From Powellomyces hirtus (Eukaryota; Chytridiomycota; Chytridiomycetes; Spizellomycetales; Powellomycetaceae): a stretch of DNA of 64,000 nt. Location of the stretch: NCBI GenBank assembly GCA_025526995.1, contig JAHLKG010000008.1, positions 1,049,205 to 1,113,204 of the forward strand. Reading direction: 5' to 3'. The notes under the pieces were generated by a model. It did no database searches and was not told the origin of the DNA. It saw only the letters and a program-made list of their open reading frames with translations. Positions within the stretch are counted from its first letter, which is position 1. The number at the start of each line of letters is the position of its first letter. Made by a program: the position numbers and the translations under genes. Of this stretch, positions 52,040 through 61,659 are shown in pieces.

Positions 52040-52390
52040 GTGGTTGGTTGAGAGTTGCAAGATGGAAAAATTATGAGTGGCTCCGATGATAAGACTCCAG
52101 CACGATCCACGCCTGAACTGTGTTGTGACTGGATCGGCGGATGGCGGCTTGAAAGTGTGGAAATTTGCTCCACTGGCGACACAAGTTCCCCGACTACCGA
52201 GGATACTGAACCCGTCTATGGGACCTTTATCCAGGATTTGGTGACAGACGCTTGGTTCGTCTGGAGGGTCCGAATGGACGAGCAGCGAATCGTCTGTGCA
52301 TTCCAAGACATTGGGGGCAGAACCTCGATTGAGGTAATGGACTTTAGCGATGATGGGGGGCAAGCCTCCGATCTCTCATTGGGGATGTAA
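52040..52390 (+). pseudogene. F-box/WD40 protein remnant
   Basis: The plus strand reads LQDGKIMSGSDDKT, then in another frame CVVTGSADGGLKVWKFAPLA. It returns to the first frame for FVWRVRMDEQRIVCAFQDIG and TSIEVMDFSDD. The first two are WD40 blade ends (SGS.D..v.vWd). The last matches the VWQV.fDerrcVaa...G.t.IeV.DF closing blade of fungal F-box/WD40 proteins. Frame changes and loss of the other blades show it is a relic. Confidence 0.7.
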
Positions 52391-52429
52391 CCAGTGATCG
52401 CGCAGCGAGTGCCAAAGGTATGGAGTTCA

Positions 52430-52490
52430 GCACCCTTGCGAAGCCGTTCGTAACTTTACGGTGGACGTCACTGCCAGTGCCCCGACATAG
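52430..52490 (-). pseudogene. Tiny fragment of the duplicated 40.3/42.9 kb gene family
   Basis: ccttgcgaagccgttcgtaa and ctttacggtggacgtcactg match 40550-40590, within the helical part of that gene. Nothing else of the gene is present. Confidence 0.7.
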
Positions 52491-53030
52491 TCCAAGAGAG
52501 TGATCATGCTGTACCCTAGCTTCGTTTACTTTAGCCTAGCTCAAACTGTGTACCATAGCTTTAGGTTAGCTTAGCTGAAACTAAGGAGCTGAAGACAACG
52601 CATGAGCGCACAGCATATGGAAGCTGTATATGGTGACATCCAGATCCGAGGGTAGGGGTAGTCCGGTCAATCTGACGGATGTGTATCCGTCCTGGCATTG
52701 CCTGCGACAAATGCTTGTGATTTGATAGGAAACGGTGGTGCCTGCATCAAACTGAACGCGGGTTAGGTTAAGGATTAAACAGCAATAACTTTGTGAACGC
52801 CTGTTTACGGTTCATCTGATTGAATAAGGCGTGGCGCTGTGTCACGCGAATAAGATCAGCGAGTTCCGTAATCAGGCTGCGACGCGTCTTCCACTCTTCT
52901 AAACTTTCACCCTTCTAAGCTTGGGTAAGCCAAGGAAGAAATGCGGAGACGTATGCACGCCCACGTCACGCCAACTACACCATCCTCCGCTCTATTGATT
53001 GTACGAGCAATGTTACATCTTATACTATTA
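52491..53030. other. Gene-free stretch
   Basis: 52530-52580 has short direct repeats of ttagcttagct type. Otherwise nothing is recognised. Confidence 0.45.
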
Positions 53031-53036
53031 GGAGCT

Positions 53037-53888
53037 TTATCGCGCCTCCAGACCAAACATTCTAATGTACCGGGGAAGGAATCTTACAAATCTAGAGTGC
53101 TTTCGCATATCACCAAGATCCTGTAAATGTTCGTCTCTTGCTCGCTCTTCCAGAATTTTTCGATCAGCTTCCTCTGCCATCAACCACTCCAAACCAGTCT
53201 GATGGGTTCTCAAAAGGAAAACGTTGCTGTCTTCCATGACCACGCCGTTAACGCACTGATGATTGTGTCCACGCAGAGGGAGGAGTCTCAATGCCTCGGC
53301 AATGTACTCACTAACATCTCGACCACCACCACACAAAGAGATGGACAAGTGGTCTGCACAAGACCACAGGAAGGTGCATTTGCCAAAATCCTGTGTGATG
53401 GAAGGCCCAGCGTCGAATGCAAATTCCGATCGTCGCTGAACCGCCGTGCCGCACAGACAGGTCTCGGTGGACCTAATTCCTAGGGATTCCGGTGGAGGGT
53501 GCGAGGACAGGTCTTTGCCTTCAAGAAGGCGCAATTCTTCAGGTGTAAAGAAGGCTCGATCATTGACGTTGCCGTTGCAAAAGCCAACATTATCATGGTT
53601 TTCTTTGCAGCGCACTTTGTCAAACTCGATTGTGATGATCGCATCCCATGGATAGTATTCAGCCTTGGCCGGTTCGCGGGCCTCGAGCTCACAACTGCGT
53701 CGCTCAATCGGAAACGGGTAGCCGAGTAGTTTATGGTCAAGGTAGCCATAATTCGTCATTTGTTGATGCTTGGCGTTGTTGATAACGGTCTCCAAGCTGA
53801 TTTCGATGGTGGATAGGCGTTCGCACAGCATGTGGAAGGTCGGGATATTGACGTCAAGGCCGTCGCTCGGCAACGGTGGTGAAGTCAT
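53037..53888 (-). CDS. Unknown Cys-containing protein
   Basis: The first ATG in the frame is at 53888 (MTSPPLPSDGLDVNIPTF). A minus-strand TATA box (tataaatac, about 53970-53978) lies about 85 bp upstream. The protein has about 283 residues. A helical N-terminus (MLCERLSTIEISLETVINNA) is followed by a mixed region with RCKENHD, TCLCGTAV, WSCADH and GHNHQC, which could bind metal. A charged helix follows (EEADRKILEERARDEHLQDL), and a basic end. No known family is recognised. It is an open frame without repeats. Confidence 0.65.
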   Translation of the reverse strand: MTSPPLPSDGLDVNIPTFHMLCERLSTIEISLETVINNAKHQQMTNYGYLDHKLLGYPFPIERRSCELEAREPAKAEYYPWDAIITIEFDKVRCKENHDNVGFCNGNVNDRAFFTPEELRLLEGKDLSSHPPPESLGIRSTETCLCGTAVQRRSEFAFDAGPSITQDFGKCTFLWSCADHLSISLCGGGRDVSEYIAEALRLLPLRGHNHQCVNGVVMEDSNVFLLRTHQTGLEWLMAEEADRKILEERARDEHLQDLGDMRKHSRFVRFLPRYIRMFGLEAR

Positions 53889-53966
53889 AGTCAAATCAAT
53901 GGTGCTTTTGTGACGTGAAGAGTAGTTAACACTGGACGCAGGAACATTCACTCACACACGGAGCAG

Positions 53967-53979
53967 GGTATTTATACAT
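53967..53979 (-). promoter_or_regulatory. TATA box of the 53888 gene
   Basis: On the minus strand tgtataaataccc lies upstream of the start codon, without other TATA-like sequence nearby. Confidence 0.6.
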
Positions 53980-54114
53980 GAACATCGAAGGTCATTGACT
54001 TGCTGCGTCTGCAGCAGTCCCATTAAAGGTGAGAGAATCAGCTTCTTCCGTCGCGTGTGTAATCCGATCGCTGGATTTCGTAATTAAGTTAACACGTAAC
54101 CACGCGCGGCAGCG

Positions 54115-54515
54115 CGTCTATGACGGTGAGACTGGTTCTCAGCTCTCCTGGCTCTCAAAATGCTGTAAAGTCAGCCACATGGCATCCAGAGTCAGAGAGG
54201 ATGAGGGGATTGATTATGCGGGGTTATGGTGGTTGGAGCTGCCAAATGAGGGATTGGTTCAATTGGGCTGCATCAGATGGTGAGATTGCCTCTTAAACCC
54301 CATCGACGAAGTGATTGTTTATGCGGGGTTATGGTGGTCAAAGCTACCATATGAGAGGATCGGTTCGGTTGGGCTGCATGAAATGGTGAGATCACCTCTT
54401 CAATCCCATCGATCGGTTCGGTGGAATTCTCGTGCGGTTTCGGCGGCTCTCGGACTCACCTTGACCTATATAATTTTGAAGATACTCATGTGACAGCGTC
54501 TCAGCGATGATATCC
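54115..54515 (+). repeat. Dispersed repeat A, full-length copy plus a second unit
   Basis: In order: ggttctcagctctcctggct, gctgtaaagtcagccacatg, attatgcggggttatggtgg, caattgggctgcatcagatg, ggttatggtggtcaaagc, and cttgacctatataattttga with gtgacagcgtctcagcgatg. This is one of the clearest copies for defining the consensus. Confidence 0.82.
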
Positions 54516-54764
54516 AAATGTTACGGAACTGCGAGGGAGACTACCGCGAACGCGAAGGAAGCGATACGCTTCTTAAGCCTGCGCAGAACACCGTTGAGAG
54601 TGTTCTTGACCGGTGTCCAGCTACGGCAAGAAAGCAGAAATTTGCGGAAGGATCCTCCAGCAGGAGCGACGTGTGAGTGACACACCAGTCATTGCAGAGA
54701 GTTACACCACACGAACCAGAGTCGCGCGCAGCTAGGGTGCGAGCAGATCGGCTTTTTTGGAGGT

Positions 54765-54950
54765 ATTGGCCATTCTATACATAGATGGGAAGATTACCTA
54801 AGCGGCCACGCGTTTCATTCAGTTGTATCGGTCGGCACTGAGACAATCTCATTCATCGTAATGAGTCCGCATCTTAGTGTGTGGCCGTTCAGACACCCCA
54901 GCGTACGTTTTGCCAGCAATAATGGGCGGGTTCAACTTCGTGTGGATAGC
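54765..54950 (+). repeat. Repeat E, copy 2
   Basis: ttgtatcggtcggcac, aatctcattcatcgtaatga and cgttcagacaccccagcgta match 46985-47150. Confidence 0.75.
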
Positions 54951-55099
54951 CGGGACCGGTACGGGCCAACAGGGGAGTAGAGCACGAATTGCCATCCTGC
55001 TCGGTTCAACCCCAAACCCGCATAACTCAGGACGCAAAACGGCCGAACCTAGACTAGTATCACCCTCTGCAACCCTTTGCTTAACACGGGAATTGGATT

Positions 55100-56981
55100 A
55101 TGAAGGGATTCGTGATCACTCTGGTTCTGTTTGTTATTGGGGGCGGTGAGCACGTTTTCGGGTCTTTATACGCTGATAGTGGTTTCTCAAGCCAAATATC
55201 ATGGCAGGTGCAGGAGTCTGCGGTGATCCAGTATCTGATACTAGCTGCAACGGGAGCCCCACAAGCTGCGGCGCAGGGCTTCAAATTTGGGATCTTACTG
55301 GGAATGGAACCAGTTCGTCAGGTAGCAATAGCTGTTGCACGGCTGTAGCCCCTCGACCGGGGTCCTGCGCCTTATGCAACTCCACAACCACGGTGAATGA
55401 GACCAGGCTTTGCTGTTCCAACTGCAAGCAGTTGGTGGGTGTCACTACAGGGGGGGACGGATTCTGCCATGCCGGCGATCTGCTGAAGGATTCTAGTGCA
55501 CTCGGTGCGACGTCACAGTTCGCGATGGAGACCACTGATTTCAACATCCCTCTCACATCGCCGGAGCTTCAAACTTGGAACAATGCGACACACAGTCTCG
55601 AAGAACGCGCAAACTCTTGCATTGCTTCTCAGACCTGCTTCTACCTCCGTAACCGGTTCTCTGACAAATGTGTCCAGGTTCCTAGCGCGTCAAGCCAACA
55701 AGCTTTGGCATTGAATCAGTGGCCATGCGATCAAACCGACGCAGTTTTGTGGACATTCGAAACTCGCACAGGCGGGTACTTTGTTTTCCGAAGTGTCCCA
55801 TCCCAGAAATGCCTTGATAACGACGCCAGGACTAGTCCTGGGCCAGTCATTCAGTACACTTGCCAGGGTGGAAACGCAAACCAGGAGTGGCTTCTCATTG
55901 ATCTCACTGGCAAGTACGAATATCAGTTCAAGAGCAGAAGCAGCGGGCTCTGTTTGGACTTGGCGAACTTGGGTAACGGGAACGGAAATCCATTCGTGGC
56001 GTATCATTGCCATGCCGCGAACGATCAGCGTGTGCGCGGCCAGACGTTTTCAGTGACCCGTCCTGCAGGCTATACGCCGCGATGTGTCAGCTCTTGTAGC
56101 CACGTTACCACACAATGTGCTTCGGTTTGCGGTGGGAGTCAAGTGGCAGAGTGCACCACGGCATCCAATGGAGCGCTGTCATACACGTGTACATGCTGTA
56201 GGTGATTCTCCATGGGTGTTCAATTGGGTCTCATCATCGCGCAGCTTACTCTTGCATATTTGTCTTAAGCCAGCGGCGGCTTTCTCTATGAGGCAGACCT
56301 TGGCCAGCAGTGCACCACCGCGTAAGTAGCGATGGCCATGACAGACTGTGGAATCGGGTTCTCACTCTACTCTTCTATCGGCCCGTAACCAGCATCGACG
56401 GTGGGTGGAGTACCTGGGAGGACAGCACCGCGTGTTCATCTGTAAGCTGTCCAACCGGATCCGGAACGAAAACTCAGACACGGTCATGCAATAGCCCCTC
56501 ACCAGCGAATGGTGGCGCATCCTGCAGCGGAGCTGCATCTCAGACAACGACTTGCACTGATTCCTCGCGATGTACCCTGACAAGCGGATATGACTGGTGG
56601 AAAGGAACATTCTCCCGAATCTCGCTCACAGGAGCTAGTGTGTGCTACAATCCCCCTGACCCTTGCATGACAAGCTGCTCCCTGCAGTATACTGGGTCTG
56701 TGAGCGGAGACTCTCTAACATTGACCCCTGCGACTCCTGCGGGCTGCGCCTGCGCTACCTTGCAAGGCACGTTTTCTGACGCGAATCGTGTCTCGGCCAC
56801 TGGTGCTTCCGCTAGCCGATCCGGCGATCAAGCTTTCGTCACGGCGACGCTTTCCGGTGCCGTATGCACTGGAGTGTACAGTCACCCAAGCGCGGTATAC
56901 AGTTCGAGTGTCAAGAGGAACATCCCTTACAGTCTCTTGATGCTTGCTCTCGTCTATAGTCTTCTCTCCAGTCTCCTGTGA
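55100..56981 (+). CDS. Secreted ricin-B lectin / thrombospondin-1 protein with GPI-type tail
   Basis: Exons 55100-55145, 55208-56197, 56270-56321 and 56393-56981 join in frame (introns 62, 72, 71 bp) to give 558 residues. The N-terminus is a signal peptide (MKGFVITLVLFVIGG). A Cys-rich region follows, then a ricin-type beta-trefoil at about 158-298 (FYLRNRFSDKCVQVPS, FRSVPSQKCLDND, GNANQEWLL with the QxW motif, GLCLDLANLG). A thrombospondin type-1 repeat lies at about 363-417 (DGGWSTWEDSTACSSVSCPT, TQTRSCNSPSPANGGASC). A Cys/Ser-rich stretch precedes a hydrophobic tail (YSLLMLALVYSLLSSLL) fitting GPI attachment. It likely binds glycans on the cell surface or in the wall. The first splice of the third exon uses GTAGGT and is the least certain. 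Confidence 0.82.
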
Positions 56982-57029
56982 ACTGATAGTAAAGCGGGGT
57001 TCCCGCTGATCGCGCAATAAATCGAGAGT

Positions 57030-57450
57030 CCCACCACGGCCGGTCAGCTCACATCTGCCGAGTTTTGTTTTCCGATTTTTCCCGAGACGTGGCATTGAAT
57101 CACCTGGTTGTATATGCGGGGTTAGGGTGCCTAGTGCTGTCAAATGAGGCATTTGAGTTCAATTCGCCTGCATGAGATGGTGAGGATGCCTCCTAAACCC
57201 ATTCGACCAAAGTGATTGTTTATGCGGGTTTGGGGTGGCCAGTGCTCCCATTGACTTATTCTTCATTGAAGATGCTCATGTGAATCGTCCCAACTATGAG
57301 CTCAGGCTGAGAGCCTCAGCTCCCTTGACTCTCAACATGCTGTAAAGTCAGCCATATGATATCCGGAGTCGGAGAGGATGAGGTGATTGTTTATGCGGGG
57401 TTATGGTGGTTAGAGCTGCCAAATGAGATGATTTATCTACTGGGCTGCAT
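57030..57450 (+). repeat. Dispersed repeat A copies
   Basis: 57030-57060 (cccaccacggccggtcagct) is shared with 58741. 57105-57360 holds ggttgtatatgcggggttag, tgtttatgcgggtttggggtg, cttcattgaagatgctcatg, gctgagagcctcagctcc, gctgtaaagtcagccatatg and tgtttatgcggggttatggt. Confidence 0.8.
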
Positions 57451-57459
57451 GAACTCCTT

Positions 57460-57920
57460 ATCATTGCCATGTATGCCAACGCGACCATGTGAAGAACTCC
57501 AATCACCCGTTTCTCGTCAACCGGCAAGGAACCTTAAGGTTCATTTGTAGAGCACGCAAAGCTGGCTGGCCCTTTGGCACACTGTGTGGAAGAGCGCCTC
57601 TCAGTCCGCAGTGAAGTGTGGTCGGATATCGATTTACACATCGAGGCCCGTTTCACGTCCATAAAACCTGACAGCAAGTAGCCTCAGGACTTTGTACGGT
57701 GTGGGTTTTCAATGACGCGCACAAAAGGTTATAGGAGACGACAGTAGCCTGACTGCCGGGAAATACTTTCTTAGCACCTAGTCACCATCTTTGGAAAGTG
57801 TTAAGCCCGCGGCCTCTCTTGCGCCGTGTCCTACACAACATCTCCACGCCAGACGGATGGACGCTACTGGTCGCTTCCCTGACAAAGTACGCCCACTGGT
57901 CCCGCGAGGAGAATCAATGT
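57460..57920. other. Gene-free stretch
   Basis: 57615-57650 carries tcgatttacacatcgaggcc, a short piece of repeat C. Nothing else is recognised. Confidence 0.45.
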
Positions 57921-57924
57921 GACA

Positions 57925-58055
57925 CCCTCTCAGCGATGAGCTCAGGCAGAGAGCCTCAGCTCTCTTGGCTCTGAAAATACTGTAAAGTCAGCCATATGAC
58001 ATCCGGAGTCGGAAAGGATGAGGGATTGTTTATGCGGGGTCGAGGTGGCTCAAGT
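57925..58055 (+). repeat. Dispersed repeat A copy
   Basis: caccctctcagcgatgagct, gcagagagcctcagctctct, actgtaaagtcagccatatg and tgtttatgcggggtcgaggt follow in the standard order. Confidence 0.82.
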
Positions 58056-58346
58056 GCTCACACCCCGCCAGCGATGAGAGGCACGCCAATATCAATCAGT
58101 ATTTCCTTTGTCCGGAGGGACGGGAGCCCTATTGATGTCTTTAAACAAGTATCTGTCCCGCAATCGGGCAAACCGGATTGATATTCCCATTGTTCTGAGA
58201 GACAACTCAAAAATCTGTCCCGTGTTTGAATACCTGCTGCTATTGATGCTAAGCGGAACAGTCGGGCCAAGTGCGCATCCTTATAACCCAGGTTCGCGTG
58301 CCGTCGTGGTCTGCTCTCAGCACGCTGATTCGCGGTTCCCAATAAG

Positions 58347-58637
58347 ATGAAAACACAACAACCTGTCTGCTTTGATCCCGAGACTGGAGAGCAAGTTCCC
58401 AAAGGATACGTTCGACATGCCATGAAGATCTTGCAGAAGAGGAGCGAGGAAGCTCAAAGGCGGGGAAAAATATATTCAATGAGCGCAACCGGTAAGACAC
58501 TTGATATGGCTATTCCGTTAGGAAGAGCAAAATTGACGAGGATGGCTCCTCCCACTATACAGGTACATGTGGGGAAACTATCGACAGTCGAACGAATCAT
58601 GGATGCCACAGCGATGGCAAAGTTGATAGCAGGGTAA
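58347..58637 (+). CDS. Hypothetical small protein overlapping repeat C
   Basis: The frame encodes 96 residues: MKTQQPVCFDPETGEQVPKG then YVRHAMKILQKRSEEAQRRG, a plausible helix-rich start. Its second half runs through repeat C (KLTRMAPPTIQVHVGKLSTV), where the 50.6 kb copy also stays open on the plus strand (DLQVDVRKLLTVGAVMDSTA). Similarity of the peptides across copies hints that the plus strand of repeat C may code. Function unknown. Confidence 0.35.
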   Translation: MKTQQPVCFDPETGEQVPKGYVRHAMKILQKRSEEAQRRGKIYSMSATGKTLDMAIPLGRAKLTRMAPPTIQVHVGKLSTVERIMDATAMAKLIAG

Positions 58638-58740
58638 ACAACCGTCCTGCGAAACAGTGAGGGTTCTCTGGAAGCGGAAAGGCAGATCTCAACAGTTCGC
58701 ATCCACAAAAGCTTGCCAAAATTGTATTACTTCACTAAGC
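58480..58740. repeat. Repeat C, copy 3 (second half)
   Basis: gacgaggatggctcctccca, aactatcgacagtcgaac and tcgcatccacaaaagcttgc match 50600-50780 and 33470-33660. The minus strand encodes FWQAFVDANC, the last residues of the GIY-YIG family gene. Confidence 0.8.
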
Positions 58741-59245
58741 TCCCACCACGGCCGGTCAGCTCGCATCTGCCGAGTTTCGGTTCCCGATTTCCCGAGACGT
58801 GGCATTGAATCACCGGGTTGTTTATGCGGGGTTAGGATGCCCAGTGCTGTCAAATGAGGCAGTTCAGTTCAGCTGGCCTGCATGAGATGGTGAAATTGTC
58901 TCTTGAACCCTTTCGACCGAAGTGATTGTTTATGCGGGTTTGGGGTGGCCAGTGCTCCCATTGACTTATTCTGTATTGAAGATGCTCATGTGACACCGTC
59001 CTAGCCATGAGCTCAGGCTGAGAGTCTCAGCTCCCCTGACTCCCAAAATGCTGTAAAAGTCAGCCATATGGCATCCGGAGTGGAGACGATGAGGGGATTG
59101 TGTATCCGGGGTTATGGTGGTTAGGGCTGCAAAATGAGGGGATTGGTTCATTTGGGCTGCATCAGATGGTGAGATTGACTCTTAGACCCCATCGATCGAA
59201 GGGATTGTTTATGCGGGGTTATGGTCATTAGCGGTGTCGAATGAG
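58741..59245 (+). repeat. Dispersed repeat A copies
   Basis: 58741-58990 repeats 57031-57290 almost base for base (cccaccacggccggtcagct, tgtcaaatgaggcagt, tgtttatgcgggtttggggt). 58970-59240 adds gaagatgctcatgtgacacc, gctgtaaaagtcagccatat and two further gcggggttatgg units. Confidence 0.82.
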
Positions 59246-59263
59246 GCGATCGAGACCAAATGA

Positions 59264-59450
59264 GAAGCCAGCAGGAAGAAACCTACCCATCTGAGTCGGC
59301 ATGGGGTATACATTAAAACCTAGTCGTTTATCAGTGCATCTCCACGGCCCGCACTTTCATCATAGCATAACATAGGCTGGATGATGCGGGCCAATCAGCC
59401 CATTTGCGCTGATTGATCTAATGTAACCATACTATTGCAGTAGTGGCTCG
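59264..59450 (+). repeat. Dispersed repeat B, copy 3
   Basis: ggcatggggtatacattaaa and ggctggatgatgcgggccaa match 35376-35590 and the reverse complement of 32520-32660. Confidence 0.82.
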
Positions 59451-59454
59451 TACC

Positions 59455-59710
59455 CATGGGACCATATGGTCATCGGGTATCTCGCAAAGGCAAGAGACAG
59501 GATGGTGGTACTTCATGGCTTTCTGGATGGCATCCGGGATTACCTCGTCGTCCTCAATATCGCGTCGGGTCAAGATGGTGTGAATGGTGTCCAAAGTGCA
59601 TGTCTTCTTCTGCGCATCGATGCGCAACTGCTTGGCTACATGCGGGAACAAGGTCATATTGGAGGCCATATTTTGGTGAGGTTCTCATGCAGGTCCATGG
59701 GGAGCGTGGC
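59455..59710. other. Short unclassified stretch between repeats
   Basis: A minus frame (59669-59418) reads NMTLFPHVAKQLRIDAQKKT then TILTRRDIEDDEVIPDAIQK, which looks protein-like. The plus strand is open too. It may be a gene fragment caught between repeats. No family is recognised. Confidence 0.3.
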
Positions 59711-59714
59711 CAGC

Positions 59715-60000
59715 GATTATGCGGGGTTGAGGTGTATAGAGCGTCCAAATGAGGTGATTGAGCTCAATTGGGCTGCATGAGATGGTGAGATTGCCTCCTA
59801 AGCCCCTTCAATCAATGTGATTCCTTATGCGGGAATGAGGTGGTTAGAGGTGGTTAGAGCCGCCAAATGAGGTGAATGAGACCAAATGGGTTGGATGAGA
59901 TGGTTGGATTGCCTCGTTCGATTGAAGTGATTGTTGATGCCGGGTTGAGGTGGTTAGAGGTGCCAAATGAGGCGATTTAGACCAAAAGCTGCCGACAAGG
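59715..60000 (+). repeat. Dispersed repeat A, last copies
   Basis: gattatgcggggttgaggtg, tccttatgcgggaatgaggt and ttgttgatgccgggttgagg are the rightmost units seen. The region from 60 kb onward lacks the repeat. Confidence 0.8.
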
Positions 60001-60073
60001 CGCTGTTTGACATCATGAAAGACTGAGCACTCTACGACCCCGTTCTATAGCCATAGCTTGTACGCTCCAGGCT

Positions 60074-61657
60074 TCACAGGGCTGGTATGTGGTTTAGAAA
60101 GGTAGGTAGAGATAGTCCGAGATCGGTGGTGGTCAGATCCTTGCCCCATCCTCCTTTCATCGCATAAATGTACACTCCCTTGGTTGTAGTAGCCGTAATC
60201 GTTGCGCCGGCAGTAACTGTAACCGGGTTCGATTTGGTGGTGACAAATAGCTGAGTGGACGTTTTCGTGAGCGAAGTCGTCTCAGTTATTGTCACTTGCT
60301 GCGCCGTAGAGATCGAGACCACCGTCGCAGTCTCCGTGATTGCAGGTAGAGTCGCGGTTTTGGTTGTTGTCAAGAAACTTGTTGACACGGCTGTTGACGT
60401 CGAAATCACCGTCGCAGTCTCTGTGAATGCAGGTAGAGTAGCAGTCACCGTTGATGTTGAAATTACTGTCACAGTCACAGTCGTCGGCGGTAGAATAGCA
60501 GTCGCGGTCTTGGTAGTCGTCGACACGGCTGTTGACGTCGAAATCACCGTCGCAGTCTCTGTGAGTGCAGGTAGAGTAGCAGTCGCCGTTGATGTCGAAA
60601 TCGCCGTTGAGGTCACTGTCGTCGGTGGTAGAGAAGCAGTTGCGGTCTTGGTAGTCATCAAGAAACTTGTCGACACGGCTGTTGACGTCGAAGTGACCGT
60701 CGCAGTCACTGTGGTTAGCGGTAGAGTAGCAGTTGCGGTCTTCGTAGTTGTCAAGGAAGTTGTTGATGTGATAGTAGTAGGCTCCCTTGCTGCATAGATG
60801 TGGATGCGCACTGGTGGGCCAGGGTTTAGTGAACCACGAGGCATTGCAAAAGCATCGCGTCTACAAAGTATGGCTTACCCCCTCGGCGATACGTAGACTC
60901 AGAGTTACCCCATGTCGTCATAAGAGCGTTATCTGAATAATAACCCGCATCATTGAGATACCAGTCTATCACCTTGCCCACTGGTTTGCTCAAAAGAGGT
61001 GTCAGCGGAAAACTACTGAATTCTCATCACAATGAGAAACGTCCGTCCTCACCTTTTGCTGTTGTGACGTAAACCGTGTACTCTGTGTTCGGTGACGCAC
61101 TGTATGATGGACAGCTAGAGGAGAACTGAGAGCTTGAGAAAAGTCATTGCAGCAAACTCGTCTATGGCTTTCTTACGTGGCCGAGCCTTGCCAGAAGGTG
61201 ATGGGATGCCTGGCAGGCGCCGCGCAAGACAAGCCAAGCTCGGTGGAGAATATTCCGTAACTGTTCGAAGTTGTGCCGTAGCAATGGTGTCGCGGCGTGC
61301 TCATATAGAAGCAGACCATATCGGACTCGTCTGCGCCCGTCCAGTAGCTTCCGGAAGCTACAAGCTTGTACCAGGCTTGAACATGCGAGCGAAAGAAGAT
61401 GAAGGAATAGATGCGAAAGCATCGTAATGAGACCTTAGCCCATACTTACTGTTGGCTGTCATGGTCGGTCCAGTGATTGGTGCATTGCTGGAGAGTCGAA
61501 TAGATCCAACCCAATCAGGGTCACCGCTAAAATACGATCCATCGCTTGGAGCGTCTCTAGACCATGTCCAATCTGCAAATGCAGCATGAACAAATGCAAC
61601 ATGGGCGCACAACAGAACCAGCAGCACATGTGGCCATGATTCGTAATGTTGTGGCAT
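60074..61657 (-). CDS. Secreted Thr-rich mucin-like protein, five exons
   Basis: Minus-strand exons 61657-61450, 61375-61177, 61114-61053, 60980-60879 and 60810-60074 join in frame across introns of 74, 62, 72 and 68 bp, giving 435 residues. The start at 61657 opens MPQHYESWPHVLLVLLCAHV then AFVHAA, a signal peptide. The ectodomain of about 170 residues includes WVGSIRLSSNAPITG, WYKLVASGSYWTGADESDMV, SYGIFSTELGLSC, CPSYSASPNTEYTVYVTTAK and NALMTTWGNSESTYRRGVRI. About 190 residues of repeats follow (TTKTATATLPLTTVTATV, VISTSTAVSTSF), a likely O-glycosylated stalk. No anchor is seen at the end. It is probably a surface or wall protein. The ectodomain family is not recognised. Confidence 0.8.
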
Positions 61658-61659
61658 GC

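Noticed and set aside
60255..60797. Plus-strand Val-rich frame antisense to the Thr repeat
   Set aside because: It is the complement of the ACx/GTx-rich stalk repeat of a well-spliced minus-strand gene, with no other support.
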